A stretch of DNA of 64,000 nucleotides, taken from assembly GCA_905221605.1 (NCBI GenBank), contig CAJNDS010002466.1:345501-409500 (forward strand), read 5' to 3'. Positions within the stretch are counted from its first letter, which is position 1. Every line of letters begins with the position of its first letter. Positions 9,206-19,744 of this stretch are shown piece by piece. The stretch is from Symbiodinium natans (Eukaryota > Sar > Dinophyceae > Suessiales > Symbiodiniaceae). The position numbers and the translations under genes are program-made. Below the pieces are notes generated by a model. That model had not been told where the DNA came from, made no database searches, and saw nothing but the letters and a program-made list of their open reading frames with translations.

Positions 9206-9308
9206 CCTTCAATCTCGGTCATTGAAAGGGCATCCCAAGCTTCGAGGGCCAAGGCTGGAAGCTGAAAGGGTCAGGCAGCGCTTATAGTTTTTGCATCCCC
9301 AACAACAG
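9206..9308. other. Bracketed island, possible exon
   Basis: Left bracket 9064-9205, right bracket TTTAGGG 9311-9372. Plus: after GTCATTGAAAG, frame GIPSFEGQGWKLKGSGSA then donor CAACAG/GTAGGG at 9309. Minus: strong acceptor CTGCCTGACCCTTTCAG, frame LPALALEAWDALSMTEIE, donor GAAG/GTTTAGGG exactly at the array. Confidence 0.45.
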
Positions 9309-9372
9309 GTAGGGTTTAGGGTTTAGGGTTTAGGGTTTGGGGTTTGGGGTTTAGGGTTTAGGGTTTAGGGTT

Positions 9373-9728
9373 CACCAATTGCAGTGCCACAACAAGAGGA
9401 CACCCAAAATGTACCGTTCACCAAAGTCATATAAGGAGCCATATCTACACTCACCAATTAATTCCGGTACAACAAACCCTGTTTCATATCCTTGAAGGAG
9501 TGGCCTTTACACGATGTGTATGCGAGGCTACGCCCTGATAAGAGATTGAAGATGATCCCAGAACAAGGGCGTCGGGGTTTCGGGTTTAGGGTTTCGGTCC
9601 TAAACACCAAACTCCAAAACCTAAACCCCCTTGCTGAGGGCTGATGTTTTTGGGGGGTTTAGGGTGTCAAAAAGCCCTAACTCCAGAGCTGCTTATTGAG
9701 CAATGGTACCTGCTATGGAAGTCCGTGG
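9373..9728. other. Inter-island sequence, nothing recognised
   Basis: Unique sequence with isolated heptamer-like motifs around 9570-9670. No element or ORF identified. Confidence 0.5.
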
Positions 9729-9800
9729 CCCTAAAATATCCCTAAACCCTAAACCCTAAACCCTAAACCCTAAACCCTAAACTTACACCCTCAACCCCAA

Positions 9801-9916
9801 AAAATGGAAGCCTCCGGCTCTGCCAGCACGACTTTGTTGGGTGACTTCAGCTCGCGATCCCCGAGCCTTGGGCCCCAGGGCAGTTGGAGGTTCATCGGCT
9901 TCGAGTTCAGGATGGA
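9801..9916. other. Bracketed island, possible exon
   Basis: Left bracket CCCTAAA 9737-9782, right bracket TTTAGGG/TTGAGGG 9917-9990. Minus frame: LNSKPMNLQLPWGPRLGD, continuing RELKSPNKVVLAEPEAS. Plus frame: MEASGSASTTLLGDFSSR. Neither strand has a clearly better splice site. Confidence 0.4.
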
Positions 9917-9999
9917 AGGGTTTAGGGTTTAGGGTTTAGGGTTGAGGGTTTAGGGTTTAGGGTTGAGGGTTGAGGGTTTAGGGTTTAGGGTGCTGGACT

Positions 10000-12062
10000 G
10001 GAAACCCTAAACCCCGATTGAAACTACGTATGAGCCCTGAAGTAAGCAGTTGTGACTTAGGGTTTGTTTGGGGGGAGGCAGGAGCGCATTCTCACGCGGG
10101 GCGTATGGGCACTATACAGGGTTTGGGCTTACGACCTGTGGCTTCCCAACTTGCCGCACGTCGCCTCATGCCCGACATACAATGACTAGCAATGGTATAT
10201 AGGGCCATGTCGGCACCTCGACCCCAAAACCAAGGGCCCGTTCTACACGAGTCTGTACTTCGGAGCTCTACATCATAGAGGGCGGGACCGGCAACCCACC
10301 TCTCTTCTGGTTGCCGTCGTCGATTCACGACTACAACTATACTTGTGTTTCGCTGCAGTCTAGGCCGTCCTTCAGTGCTTCTCGCCTCGCTGCCACGATG
10401 ATGTCGGCAATGTCCAAGCTCGCGTGTGCCTTATGCAGTCGGCCGACAAGGGTTCTGGCTAGCATGGTCGGGTTACAACATGGCCTTCTTCTCAAGTTCT
10501 TCGTCCTGCCAGCGAATGCGTCCCAGCACACGGCCGCCTGCCGTCCACAATGTTGCCTCGGGGCCATCGTTCCACGCCAGCGCGCAAGTTAGGATGAGGG
10601 GAGTGCAGTTCGGCGTTGCCCCTTGGCTCATGACGTGCCTGTGCCTCATCTCCGAGGTGCTACAACTGAAACTCTGACAGCTGCGGGCATACCGAGCAAC
10701 ATCTTGGTGCAGCAGAAACATTGCCTTGTCGAGCAGCGCATTGCCTAGCGTTCCCATGCTCTGTATCTTGCATTTTCTCGCGCCGGTGCTGCTTTCCTGT
10801 GCACTGTGCTGGTAGCACTCTCGTGCCATTTCAGCTCCATTGCGGGCGTTCTCTCGTACCTCCCATAGTCAATACCCCGCACATGCGAAGCACTCAAACT
10901 TGTTTAGGCTGAGGCCGCCACTCCGCAAGCACATGGAGAGAGACACAACAGGCGAGCTGAAGCTGAGGGAGGAACCACGAAAGGCAAGCGGACGAAACGA
11001 CCGCTGAAGCCGCGGAGGTCGAAACCGTCGTCGTCTCGCTCCTCTTGCTCGACCAGCTCCACAGCCTGCAGGGCAGACTTTGCCAGGCTGAGGTTTCGGC
11101 AGTTCACACACACCACGCCTCTTCGATGCACCCGGCTGCATGTTGGAGCAATTCGGCCCAAGGGTGACCGGGCATCGCCCGCTGGACAACGAAGTTTATG
11201 CCCAACAGAGCCTGCCAATTCCCCGCGCGAAGAACACATCCAGGTCCGCGCTCTTCGCAGGGCCTCGATGTGGTCCCCGGCTGTCTCGGCGTTGCTGACA
11301 CGCGGCTTGTTCATATACTCGCCGAGGAGGAGAAGCTGCCACACGCGAAGGTAGCAGGCCTTTGTTCGTTCATGAAATGTGTTATTGGGGAGAGGACAGC
11401 CTGACCGAGCTACGAACGTTTCCGGGGTCTGCGTACAGAACGCCCGAGCTGCTCCGCCAGCAGTTGGCCTGCAAGCTCAGGTGGATACGGAGTTCTCCCT
11501 GCAACGCCATCGCCATCCGGGCCTCTGAAGTAACTGGCGCACCGTAACTTCGTCGTACGGCCCCGAGGTGAGACAGGACCTGCAGGCATCGGGCTGCATG
11601 GTCTACGTATCATATAGAGGTGCCGCGCCTTGTGATCGCGTTTGCCCAAGTTTGCGACGAGGTCCAGTACGGGCTGACCCAGCGTCAGCAGCACTCGCAG
11701 CTCCCACCATCCCAAAACCACCTGACATCAAGCATGGACGTCAAGCATGGATGTCAAACATGGACAGGCACTGCAACACAATGCTCTGCCTCCGTCTGCA
11801 CAGTCGGGTGCGGCGGCACCCAGGCGAAATGTGCAAGAGCAACTTGGGGGGGAGCACTCAGGAGTTGGGCCACCAGTGCGCGCTGGTCCTCGCTCCACTG
11901 CATGGTCTCTAGGGTCCTGATTCTTGGGCTTGAAGCTTCGTGAAGCCAATCAGTTGGGGTACGACAACCCTGGCCAGCGAAGACATGACAGGTCCACCCC
12001 AAAACAGGCCACTGCAAAAGGCCGCTCGTATAGAGGAGTGACCTAGGACACCTGTGCAAACT
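10000..12062 (-). pseudogene. Repeat-free coding-like block, possibly a decayed or multi-exon gene
   Basis: Two kilobases with no telomere-like repeats, the longest such block in the first 45 kb. Overlapping minus frames cover most of it: 11754-12059, 11410-11721, 10904-11344, 10473-10829 and 10337-10567. They lie in different phases, as expected for introns or frameshifts. Segments look protein-like: MQWSEDQRALVAQLLSAP, LTLGQPVLDLVANLGKRD, RVSNAETAGDHIEALRRA, SLAKSALQAVELVEQEE. An AG/GT pair near 11810 and 11717 could define a ~100-nt intron joining the first two. I do not recognise the family. Plus frames also exist, so strand is likely but not certain. Confidence 0.35.
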
Positions 12063-12069
12063 GGCTCGT

Positions 12070-12430
12070 CCAAACCCTACTTCTGAGGGCGGCGCAATTC
12101 TACAACCCCAAAACCCTACAACCCTAAATCCCTACAAAACCCTTTACCCCAACCCAAAAACCCTAAGACCCTGTGCCCTAAAACCATAAAACCCTGGCCC
12201 TAAAACCCGAAATCCCTGACCCCTAAAACCCTAGAACCGTAACGCTCTAAACCCTAAGCGCCAACCCAGAAACCCCACAACCTCAAACCCTGAACCCTTT
12301 ACCCCAACCCTAAAACCCTAAAACCTGAACACCCTGAGCCCTAGAACCCTCAAACCCTGAAATCCTACGCCCTAAATTAAAACCCTAAACCTTAAACCCT
12401 GAACCTCAAACCCTAAACCCTAAACCCTGA
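12070..12430 (-). repeat. Long degenerate CCCTAAA-derived tract
   Basis: CCCTAAAACC, CCCTACAAA and CCCTGAA variants with few perfect heptamers. It is the counterpart of the degenerate TTTAGGG tract at 2812-3600. Confidence 0.85.
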
Positions 12431-12450
12431 ACCCTTTATCCCAACACCTT

Positions 12451-12548
12451 CGTTGCCGACCGGGCCGCGCCCGGGGAAAGGGCGAAGTCATGGGTGGAAC
12501 AAGGCTGCATCCCAAACCCGAGGCGGACTGGATGCGAAACTCCTGGGC
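12451..12548. other. Bracketed island, possible exon
   Basis: Left bracket 12070-12430, right bracket TTTGGGG/TTTGGGG 12549-12592. Two plus frames are open: FVADRAAPGERAKSWVEQ and GEVMGGTRLHPKPEADWM. The second follows a GGGGAAAG acceptor-like end. Minus is less convincing. Confidence 0.4.
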
Positions 12549-12667
12549 CGGGTTTGGGGTTTGGGGTTCGGGGTTTGGGGGCTTGGGGTTCAAAGCCCGG
12601 CTACCCCTAAACCCTAAACCCTAAACCCTAAACCCTAAACCCTAAACCCTAAACCCTAAACCCTAAA
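12549..12667. repeat. Compact inverted telomere-like pair
   Basis: TTTGGGG-type repeats (12549-12592), a gap of roughly ten bases, then nine CCCTAAA heptamers (12602-12667): a near-contiguous G-then-C palindrome. Confidence 0.85.
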
Positions 12668-12870
12668 GGGTTTGGGGGTTTGGGGCTTCGAAACTCCACG
12701 GGCTTGGCTGGGGTTCAGGCTTTAGGAAGTTTAGGGGTTTTAGAGGTTGAGGTTGCAGGCTTATATAGGGCTTCTAGGGGGTTTAGGTCTGAGGGATTAG
12801 TGTTGAGCCAGGACACCCTAAACCCTAAACCCTAAACCCTAAACCCTAAACCCTAAACCCTAAACCCTAA

Positions 12871-12985
12871 AACCCTAAGAGGAGGACTGGGAGTCCTTGA
12901 GCCGCTTCTCGAAGTCGGCCCCAACAACCTGAATTTAAGGCATGGAGTTGATCTGCGGATTTACGGGGTTGAGGGGTTTAAGAGG
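12871..12985 (-). other. Bracketed island, possible terminal exon
   Basis: Left bracket CCCTAAA 12815-12870, right bracket TTTAGGG 12989-13077. On minus the acceptor CATGCCTTAAATTCAG is followed by VVGADFEKRLKDSQSSS and a stop just before the array, so it could be a last exon. Plus is interrupted by stops. Confidence 0.45.
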
Positions 12986-13078
12986 AGAGGGTTTAGGGTT
13001 TAGGGTTTAGGGTTTAGGGTTTAGGGTTTAGGGTTTAGGGTTTAGGGTTTAGGGTTTAGGGTTTAGGGTTTAGGGTTT

Positions 13079-13594
13079 GGAGGTCGAGAGGCTTAAGGGG
13101 TTTTAGGCGTTTGGGGGCTGAGGGTGTCGGGCGGGCTTTTTGGAGATTCGGCGTTTTAAGGGTTTAGGGCTTTTAGCGGTTTAGAGCTTCATGAACTCGA
13201 GGGTTTAGGGGTTTAGGGCTTTATGCAAGCACTCTTCGGAACGATTGGGCTCCAAAATCAGCACAAAGCCAAGACAACTTCCGCCGCCATTTCAGTGCGG
13301 CGTGTGGCATATGGGTAGTTCTCTAGACTAGGCTCCCTTTTCGGGTCCGATACATATATATAGTACGGCACCCCATATGGGCCTTCAGGTCTATTCGCGC
13401 CTTCCTTTGCTGACTTCATAAGACGGCCCCGGCGAGCTTTTGAGTTGCAAGGTTTAGGGCGTGGGGTTTAGGAAACCACAGCTCCACTGCCCCAGTTAGT
13501 TGCCTGAATGCCCTTCACACCTCACGATAAGCCACGCATGGGGCTAAAAAGCAGCCTCAGAGCTGCTTGCAATGGTCCAGAGACTCAGGGTTCA
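13079..13594. other. Inter-island sequence, nothing recognised
   Basis: G-rich heptamer remnants to ~13220, then unique sequence. Confidence 0.5.
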
Positions 13595-13705
13595 TAGATG
13601 GGCCTTAATGATTAGAATAGGGTTTTAGGGGTTCCGATAGTGTATTTATATAGGGGCCATGAGGGAAAACGGAAAACTATTATAGTAGTTGTTCCGAGCC
13701 CTATA
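13595..13705 (+). mobile_element. MITE-like element, family A (111 bp)
   Basis: Starts TAGATGGGCCTTAATG and ends GAGCCCTATA. Contains TTAGAATAGGGTTTTAGGGG, ATATAGGGGCCATGAGGG and an AACTATTATAGTAGTT palindrome. Best full-length family A copy. Confidence 0.8.
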
Positions 13706-14059
13706 GGAGGCTGGCCTCGAAACCTCTTGGGCTGGGAGGGTGCAGCCAGAGCCACGTGCAGCACATCAGGGGCGACCTCCATGATGCCTGCACTAGGTCG
13801 ATGTGCTGTTTGGGACTTAGGTTCTAGGGAGGTTCAAGTTGGGCTTAGGGGTGAGGGGCTACCCTGAACCCTAAACCCTAAACCCTAAGCCCTAAGCCCT
13901 AAGGCTTCTCAAAAGAGCAGTGCCTCCGCCAGCCGCCTCGACGCGCTGCGCCTGGGCTGTAGGGGCAACTCCAGGCAGTCTACCGAAAAAAAACGAGGCC
14001 AACCCGATAAAACCCTTAAACCCTAAACCCTAAACCCGAAACCCTAAACGTCCCAAACC

Positions 14060-14155
14060 CCAAACCCCAAACCACGCAGGCCTCGCTAGGCGTGTCCGGG
14101 CTCAAGCTCTGGTGGAGGGCTTCGAAAGGCTCTTCGCCTTCGGAAGAACAGCTCA
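14060..14155 (-). other. Bracketed island, possible exon
   Basis: Left bracket CCCTAAA/CCCCAAA 14018-14070, right bracket TTTAGGG 14157-14250. Minus: acceptor GAGCTGTTCTTCCGAAG then EEPFEALHQSLSPDTPSE, ending at GTG/GTTTGGGG. Plus is open in other frames but lacks an acceptor. Confidence 0.45.
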
Positions 14156-14250
14156 GGGTTTAGGGTTTAGGGTTTTGGGCTTGGGCTTAGGGTTTAGGGT
14201 TTCGGGTTTCGGGTTTAGAGTTGAGGGCTTAGGGTTTAGGGCTTGGCATG

Positions 14251-14800
14251 TAGGAGGGCTCACGGCTTGGGGGGCCGAGGGTCCAAGGGTCTCAAGTGCT
14301 TCGGGAACCTAAGCCCTCAAACCCTAAACCCGAAACCAAGTAAACCCTAAAGTTGAGGGTCCTAAGCCCTTAGGGTTTGGGTGTTAGCCTAGATCCGAAA
14401 CCCTAACACCACATGCAGCCAGAAACCCTGTGAAGCCTAAATCCTCGATTGAAAGGCTGAACCCTCCCCGATGAAAGAGTCGTAAGGCAAAAGTAAAGAT
14501 AAGCAAAACTAAAATAGGCGATGTTGAACCATAGTACTAACCATAGTACTAACACAAGGAGCATGGGAACATAAAAACAAAACAACTGCAAGCTACTGAA
14601 AACGGTAAAGCCGGAACCCCAAACTCTAAACTTTAAACCCCTGATCCCTTGCCCCCCCCCCCCCCCAAGAGCCTAAACCTTAAACCCCAAAACCCAGATC
14701 CTGTAAGCCCTTACCCAGAGTGTAATATCCATCAACATGAAGCATGAACCCTAATTGAACCCTAATCCCACATCCAAAACCCTAAGCCTTAAACCCTAAA
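14251..14800. other. Inter-island sequence with poly-C tract
   Basis: Run of 15 C at 14652-14666; otherwise unique with scattered CCCTAAA motifs. No element identified. Confidence 0.5.
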
Positions 14801-14895
14801 CCCTGAACCCTGAACCCTGAACCCTGAACCCTGAACCCTAAAACCTCTAAAACCTAAAACCTCTAAAACCTAAAACCTAAACCCTAAACCCTAAA

Positions 14896-14990
14896 CGGCA
14901 GCAAGCCAAAGGCGCCAGAGCAGAGGAGTGTATTGCCGACCCCGAGGCCGCAGGAAAAGAGACGCCTCTCTCGGGCGATTTGGAATTTTG
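14896..14990. other. Bracketed island, possible exon
   Basis: Left bracket CCCTGAA/CCCTAAA 14775-14895, right bracket TTTAGGG and TTTACAGGG 14991-15130. Plus frame: APEQRSVLPTPRPQEKRR, then LSRAIWNFG to the array. Minus frame: KSPERGVSFPAASGSAIH. Confidence 0.35.
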
Positions 14991-15007
14991 GGGGTTTAGG
15001 GTTTATT

Positions 15008-15112
15008 GGGTTTAACAGGTTGAAAAGGTTTAAAGGGTTTACAGGGTTTATAGTGTTTATAGGGTTTACAGGGTTTACAGGGTTTATGGGGTTTGTAGGG
15101 TTGGGGTGTATA
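15008..15112 (+). repeat. Variant array of nonamers TTTACAGGG / TTTATAGGG
   Basis: About ten 9-bp units with two-base insertions after TTTA, forming the outer part of the right bracket of the island at 14896. Confidence 0.85.
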
Positions 15113-15290
15113 GGGTTTTAGGGTTTAGGAATTTAGGGTATTAAGTGTTGAGGCTTAGGGTTCGTCGGGAGCTACCTTAAGACTGTTTGTTCGTTTTGGG
15201 GAGGGGGGGGGGTGGGGGGATAGGGTTCAGGGTTTAGGGATGAGGCCCTAGACCCTAGACCCTAGACCCTAAACCCTAAACCCTAAACCG

Positions 15291-15389
15291 AGGGTTCCGG
15301 CTGAGGGTGGATATTGTGCTGTGCGTTTTCGGGGCTCGCTGCTCGTCCACATCCGGCATCCGCGAGCCGAGCCGTCTCAACGACACCCA
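15291..15389. other. Bracketed island, possible exon
   Basis: Left bracket CCCTAGA/CCCTAAA 15246-15288, right bracket TTTAGGG 15391-15477. Plus frame: VDIVLCVFGARCSSTSGI to CAAG/GTTTAGGG. Minus frame: VVETARLADAGCGRAASP to CTCG/GTTTAGGG. Both end exactly at an array. Confidence 0.4.
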
Positions 15390-15603
15390 AGGTTTAGGGT
15401 TTAGGGTTTAGGGTTTAGGGTTTAGGGTTTAGGGTTTATAAGGGTTAAGGGTTTAGGGTTTAGGGTTTAGGGTTTAGGGAAGCAGTCATCTTCGAACCCG
15501 CTCACAAACACGCGCGATCTGCGCAGTGAGCTGAGGGGCCGTACAAACGCGTACGAGCTCAACCACAGCGCAGTTTTTGCAAACCCTACTCGTACCTAAA
15601 CCA

Positions 15604-15720
15604 TTATGTGGGGATTTACGATAATACGGGACCCCGAATATAGACCCCAGATAGTAGGACCACCTTTGTTGTAAGGACCCCCACAAGGTACCCCTAGTCT
15701 CGTAAACCCCCATATTTATA
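15604..15720. mobile_element. Inverted-repeat element, single copy seen
   Basis: Left arm TTATGTGGGGATTTACGA (15604-15621) is inverted at 15700-15717 as TCGTAAACCCCCATATT. Interior ~80 bp. MITE-like in size and shape; no second copy found in the window. Confidence 0.6.
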
Positions 15721-16031
15721 TACACACACACACCTAAACCTAATAAACTGTAATTTACCCAAGCTATCGCAACCAAATATTTGCAAGGTGGTGTTTCGTG
15801 ATGTTTCCTGCTCGGGGCACTTGCCACAGAAGCCGCGCCCTCGTCGGGCGCCTGCTTCCCTACTAACCCCAGGCCTGCTTCCTTGTTGGGGTTTTCTTAA
15901 ACATTGTCATTCTTGTTCCTTATTGGGAATTTCACATGCAAAAAATGTAAATTTATAACCAACAAGGACCCAGAACCCCCCCCCCCCCCCCCAAATTTGC
16001 AGCCCCAAGCAAAGCCTTAAACCCTGGACCC

Positions 16032-16457
16032 CTAGACCGGAACTTGGGGAGCATATGCTGCACTAAGGGGTTGTAGTAGAGGCATAACAATATTGGTAAT
16101 TAGCTCTTCAGGCCCCTGTGTTTTTGTGATAAGCCATTGAGGCAACACTCTTCGGGCATAGGGTTCACAGCAACTATATCTCAGCAAGCACAAACAGGTG
16201 GCCTCAAGGGTCCCGAAGCCCTCTAAACCCCCCAACAGGGGTGGACAAGCTTCATCCCTGAAACCGTGACCTCTGCACCCTCCCCCCGTAACTTGAGCTG
16301 TGGCCAAAACCCCTTTGAGCTTTTGAAGCATTTTTACGAAAGGCTCTATCGCGAGCTCTCGGCGCGGCCTCTGGGTGTGGTTGTGAGTTGGCTTGAAAAA
16401 TCTTCCTTGCAACAGACTTGGCGGTATGTTGATAGATGTTGTTAAATTGGCGCGCAA
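16032..16457 (-). CDS. ORF of 141 codons, product unknown
   Basis: One of the longest frames in non-repetitive, balanced-composition sequence here. Contains RRELAIEPFVKMLQKLKG near residue 33 and ITNIVMPLLQPLSAAYAP near the C-terminus. The central part is Cys/Gly-rich. No domain recognised. It lies inside an inter-island stretch, with a run of 17 C (15976-15992) just beyond its stop. It could be an intronic remnant or part of a gene; length alone is the evidence. Confidence 0.3.
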   Translation of the reverse strand: MRANLTTSINIPPSLLQGRFFKPTHNHTQRPRRELAIEPFVKMLQKLKGVLATAQVTGGGCRGHGFRDEACPPLLGGLEGFGTLEATCLCLLRYSCCEPYARRVLPQWLITKTQGPEELITNIVMPLLQPLSAAYAPQVPV

Positions 16458-16548
16458 GGGCTAGTCAGGGGGTTGCACTCATGCGGACGATCGCGGAAGG
16501 GTTCCAGCCCTCTCGCGGCCCAAACCCTAAACCCTAAACCCTAAACCC

Positions 16549-16665
16549 CCTATAGCTCACTCCCTTCACGGAAGGTCTTGCGCAACTCCCTTAAGTCCCT
16601 GGTGCCTCCCTGACAGGAGCGCCAACTGCAGGCAGCTGCCCGACCGATCCTCCGGCGCTTTTGAG
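16549..16665 (-). other. Bracketed island, possible exon
   Basis: Left bracket CCCTAAA 16525-16549, right bracket TTTAGG-like 16665-16707. Minus: acceptor GGCGCTCCTGTCAG then GGTRDLRELRKTFREG, then consensus donor A/GTGAGC just before the array. One of the few islands where both minus splice sites look good. Confidence 0.5.
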
Positions 16666-16737
16666 GTTTAGGATTCAGGATTTACGGTTTAGGGTTTAGG
16701 GTTTGGGCTGGGTGAGGGGGGCTGAAAATCTTTTTGT

Positions 16738-17245
16738 GTTTTTTTCTTTGGGGGGGGGGGGGGGGGCGTTATTATGGTTTTGTTATATAGGGCTGGGAGG
16801 TCTCTACCAGTGGTTTTATAGGATGAGAAACGCAGGGGGGGGACTCAATAACTTGGAATAGGGTTTTGGGGGTTGCTATAGTATGAATATGCAGGGACCA
16901 TAAGGGGAAATTAATGGTTGTCGACAGTGGTTTTAGGCTGAAAAAGCCTAGGGGGCTTAATGATTAGAAATCGTGTTTTGGTGGTTATTACAGTGGTTTT
17001 TAGAGCTGGAAAACTGCAAAGGGGACTTAAACAACTAAGAATAGGAATGTTTTCTTTTTTTTTTTTGGGGGGGGGGGGGGGTGATTGCAGTGGTCATAGG
17101 GCTGAAAAAATCTAGGGGGGGGACTTAGCAAAACTTTTCTTTGGGGGGGGGGGGGGTGGGTGATTACTACGGGACTGAAGAATAGGAGCAGTGTTTTTTT
17201 ATTTTGTTATTATTGCATTTTTTTTTTTGGGGGGGGGGGGTCGGG
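16738..17245 (+). repeat. Degenerate tandem array carrying poly-G tracts
   Basis: Five or so ~75-125 bp units share a GGGCTGAAAAA...AGGGGGGACTTAA...GAATAGG...TTTT(G)n...GATTACAGTGG order. Each holds a T-run followed by 12-17 G (16750-16766, 17067-17081, 17143-17156, 17229-17240). The unit around 16824-16935 matches family A, so this looks like tandem growth of that element. Confidence 0.7.
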
Positions 17246-17348
17246 ACCATGAGGGAATCGAGAAATACTACAACCTTTACGGGCTTCAACAAAAGTTACA
17301 TTGCCCAGGTGCAGAGTCCCAAGCGGTCAGGGTTTTAGGGTTTAGGGT

Positions 17349-17465
17349 TTCTAGGTTGCCCAGTAACCTAGGATGAAAAAGGGTGCCCTTTTTTGCTTAA
17401 AGGGGTTTATAAGGGAACCTAAACCTACCAAAAAGGGAATAAGGGTACTACTGGGCATCGTAGGT
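17349..17465. mobile_element. MITE-like element, family D copy 1
   Basis: Ends are imperfectly inverted: CTAGGTTGCCCAGTAACCTAGG at the left versus CCTACC...TACTGGGCATCGTAGG at the right. The left-end motif TTGYCCAGTAACCTRGG recurs at 34003-34022. Confidence 0.55.
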
Positions 17466-17658
17466 TTAGGCCCAGAATGCCCAGAATTAGAACTTGTGGT
17501 CGAAGTGCCGTACGGAACTTGCTGAGGAACTCGTTGTCCAAGTCTGCAATGGCGGCAATGAGGCTGGCGCGCACCCTGGGCCAGCATGTGTCCGCAATTC
17601 GGGTGAAGGTTAGTGGTGTAGTCTTACGTACAAGGTAACATGAAGAGGTCCATCTCAC
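17440..17658 (-). CDS. Coding-like ORF interrupted by a MITE
   Basis: The minus frame starts MRWTSSCYLVRKTTPLTF and continues TRIADTCWPRVRASLIAA, then DLDNEFLSKFRTALRPQ, before running into the family D element at 17465. The tail of the ORF is element sequence, so this is at best a truncated coding fragment. Product unknown. Confidence 0.3.
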
Positions 17659-18065
17659 CTAAGAGCTAAGCCCTAACACGGGATCAGGTGGGACGCTCTT
17701 TTGTTATGCCTCTAGGCCTCAAGTTTGCCGCCTTTCCGGCACCTGACTTGGAAAGAGTCAGGCGGAGTGCTCTTTGCAGTGAAGCTCTCGACGTGGGGAC
17801 ATGGGGCGGGGGAAACCCGTTAAAGAGATTCGGCAAGGGCTCCCCAAAAGTTCTTGTTAGGGGGGTGGGAGGGTCATAGCCCCAAACGGAGCTCCGGGGT
17901 TTAAAGCTTACAGGGTTTAGGCCACAGAAGGGCTGATGTGAACTTCGGGCCGCAGCACAAGCTTCTTCACCAAGCTGCTTTGAGCTCAGAGGCTCCCAAT
18001 TTTCTCTTGTAGAAACCCTAAACCCTAAACCTTAAACCCCAAACCCTAAACCCTAAACCCTAAAC

Positions 18066-18179
18066 AGGGTTTTAGAGGGGCTTGGGGTGTAGCATTCAGA
18101 GTTGGAAGAGTCATGACCTTCAGGAGTGGCGCTACGATAAATGAACCCCAAGCCCTGAAGCCCATCCGAATCCCCAGAG
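18066..18179. other. Bracketed island, possible exon
   Basis: Left bracket CCCTAAA 18013-18065, right bracket TTTAGGG 18180-18246. Plus: acceptor-like GGGGTGTAG, frame FRVGRVMTFRSGATINEP, donor CAGAG/GTTTAGGG at the array. Minus frame open over ~40 codons (SDGLQGLGFIYRSATPEG). Confidence 0.4.
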
Positions 18180-18580
18180 GTTTAGGGTTTAGGGTTTAGG
18201 GTTAGGGTTTAGGGTTTAGGGTTAGGGTTTAGGGTTTAGGGTTTAGGACCACCGGGCACCCTGAAGCAGGGGGAACAAGCCTAGAAAAAAAAAAGGCGCC
18301 CTCTGAACACTCATAAACTCCCGAAACCTCTGAAGCCCCCCATTTGAGCCCCAAACCTTACAATTTCATGGGGCTTAGGGTTGGGTGAATGGTGCTTAAA
18401 CCCTAAACCCTAAACCCCAAGCCCCAAAACGCCCAAAACCCAAAGCCCAAACCCTAAACCCTAAACCCTAGACCCTAAACCTTAAACCCCAAACCCCTAA
18501 ACCCTAAACCCTAAACCCCAAACCCTAAACCCTCAACTCCAAGCCCTAAACCCTCAACTCCAAGGCCTAAACCCTGAACC

Positions 18581-18674
18581 TTAAGACAGACTGGGCGTCT
18601 GCTCTTCGACCGTCTGGTCTCGAAGCGAAGAGATCTTCCTTGGACCGTGGCCCCCTGAAGCCCCCAAGGCAGTA
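18581..18674 (-). other. Bracketed island, possible exon
   Basis: Left bracket CCCTAAA and variants 18398-18580, right bracket TTTAGGG 18675-18722. Minus: acceptor CTTGGGGGCTTCAG, frame GATVQGRSLRFETRRSKS, donor TTAAG/GTTCAGGG. The plus frame meets a stop. Confidence 0.45.
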
Positions 18675-18848
18675 GGGTTTAGGGTTTAGGGTTTAGGGTT
18701 TGGGGTTTGGGGTTTAGGGTTTAAGGGAGAATTGCTGCCTCCCAATCGAACCCTCTGAGTGACCATACGGCCATACGGAACCTAACTTCCTAACCTTTCC
18801 TACTAAGAACCAGCCGGGGCTTAGGGTTTGGGGGGCTCATCTCATCTA

Positions 18849-18966
18849 ATATGGGCGCCTACAAAATGAGAATAGGGTTTTGAGGGGTTACTATAGTACT
18901 ATAGTGAGTGTATAAAGGGGCCATAATAAGGGAATGCTATCAGTAACTATTGGAACCCCTTTATTA
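18849..18966 (+). mobile_element. MITE-like element, family A (118 bp)
   Basis: Starts TATGGGCGCCTACAAAATG and ends GGAACCCCTTTATTA. Contains GAGAATAGGGTTTTGAGGGG, a CTATAGTACTATAG palindrome and AGGGGCCATAATAAGGG. It is inserted between unique sequence and an ORF-like stretch (18934-19131). Confidence 0.8.
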
Positions 18967-19744
18967 CGCTGGAAGCCCGGTGCCCGAGGACCCTCTATAG
19001 CCACCCCCCAGAGACGCCACGCGTCGCCAGGCGCGGCAGCAACTTCTTGTGGAAGTTCTGCGCGCAGAACTCGGCGCACCTTATGGCCCAAACCAGAAAC
19101 AAGCTCAGGGTCTAGGGAGTCTAGAGTTTAGGGCTTAGGGCCTATAGGCCCTAAACCCTAAACACTAAACACTAAAACCCTAAACCCTATAGGGCTTAGG
19201 GTTTAGGATTTCGGGTTCTTAGCGATTACAATGTCTATAGGGTTTATTGGGCTTCAGGCAGGGAGTTTAGGAAACCTCAGAAGCCTGTGCGCCCCTACGC
19301 CCGAGCTGCCCATCCCTGGGTCTGCAAAAGCTGATTTTGGGGTTCAGGGTTTTAGGGTTTAGGGTTTAGGGTTTAGGGTTTAGGGTTTAGGAACAGCCAA
19401 CAAAAGCCCTTGTCGTGGAAAGCTGCCCAATTTCAGGTCTAACCCTTGGGGTCTTCTCCTGTTGAGGCGTAGGTAGCCCTGGGCCCCGCTGAGTCTAAAC
19501 CTGGAATTGACAGGGTACACATGAAACAGGGCTTGGGGTTTTGGGTTTAGGGTTGGGGGGGTTACGGTGTAGGGTTTAGGGCTTAGGGTTTTAGGGTTGG
19601 TTTAGGACCGTTTAGGGGTTCTGGGGCCCTGTAGGAAGTCCATTCTGTGGACTCTATGGTTTTGTACAGGGAACAGGACCCATCGAAATCTCAAAACGAG
19701 ATTCGGCGCCTGTTCTGAGGGAACCGAACCTTAACCCCCCGAAA
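18967..19744. other. Inter-island sequence, nothing firm
   Basis: CCCTAAA then TTTAGGG tracts with almost no spacer at 19149-19206, TTTAGGG at 19349-19391. No gene recognised. Confidence 0.45.
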
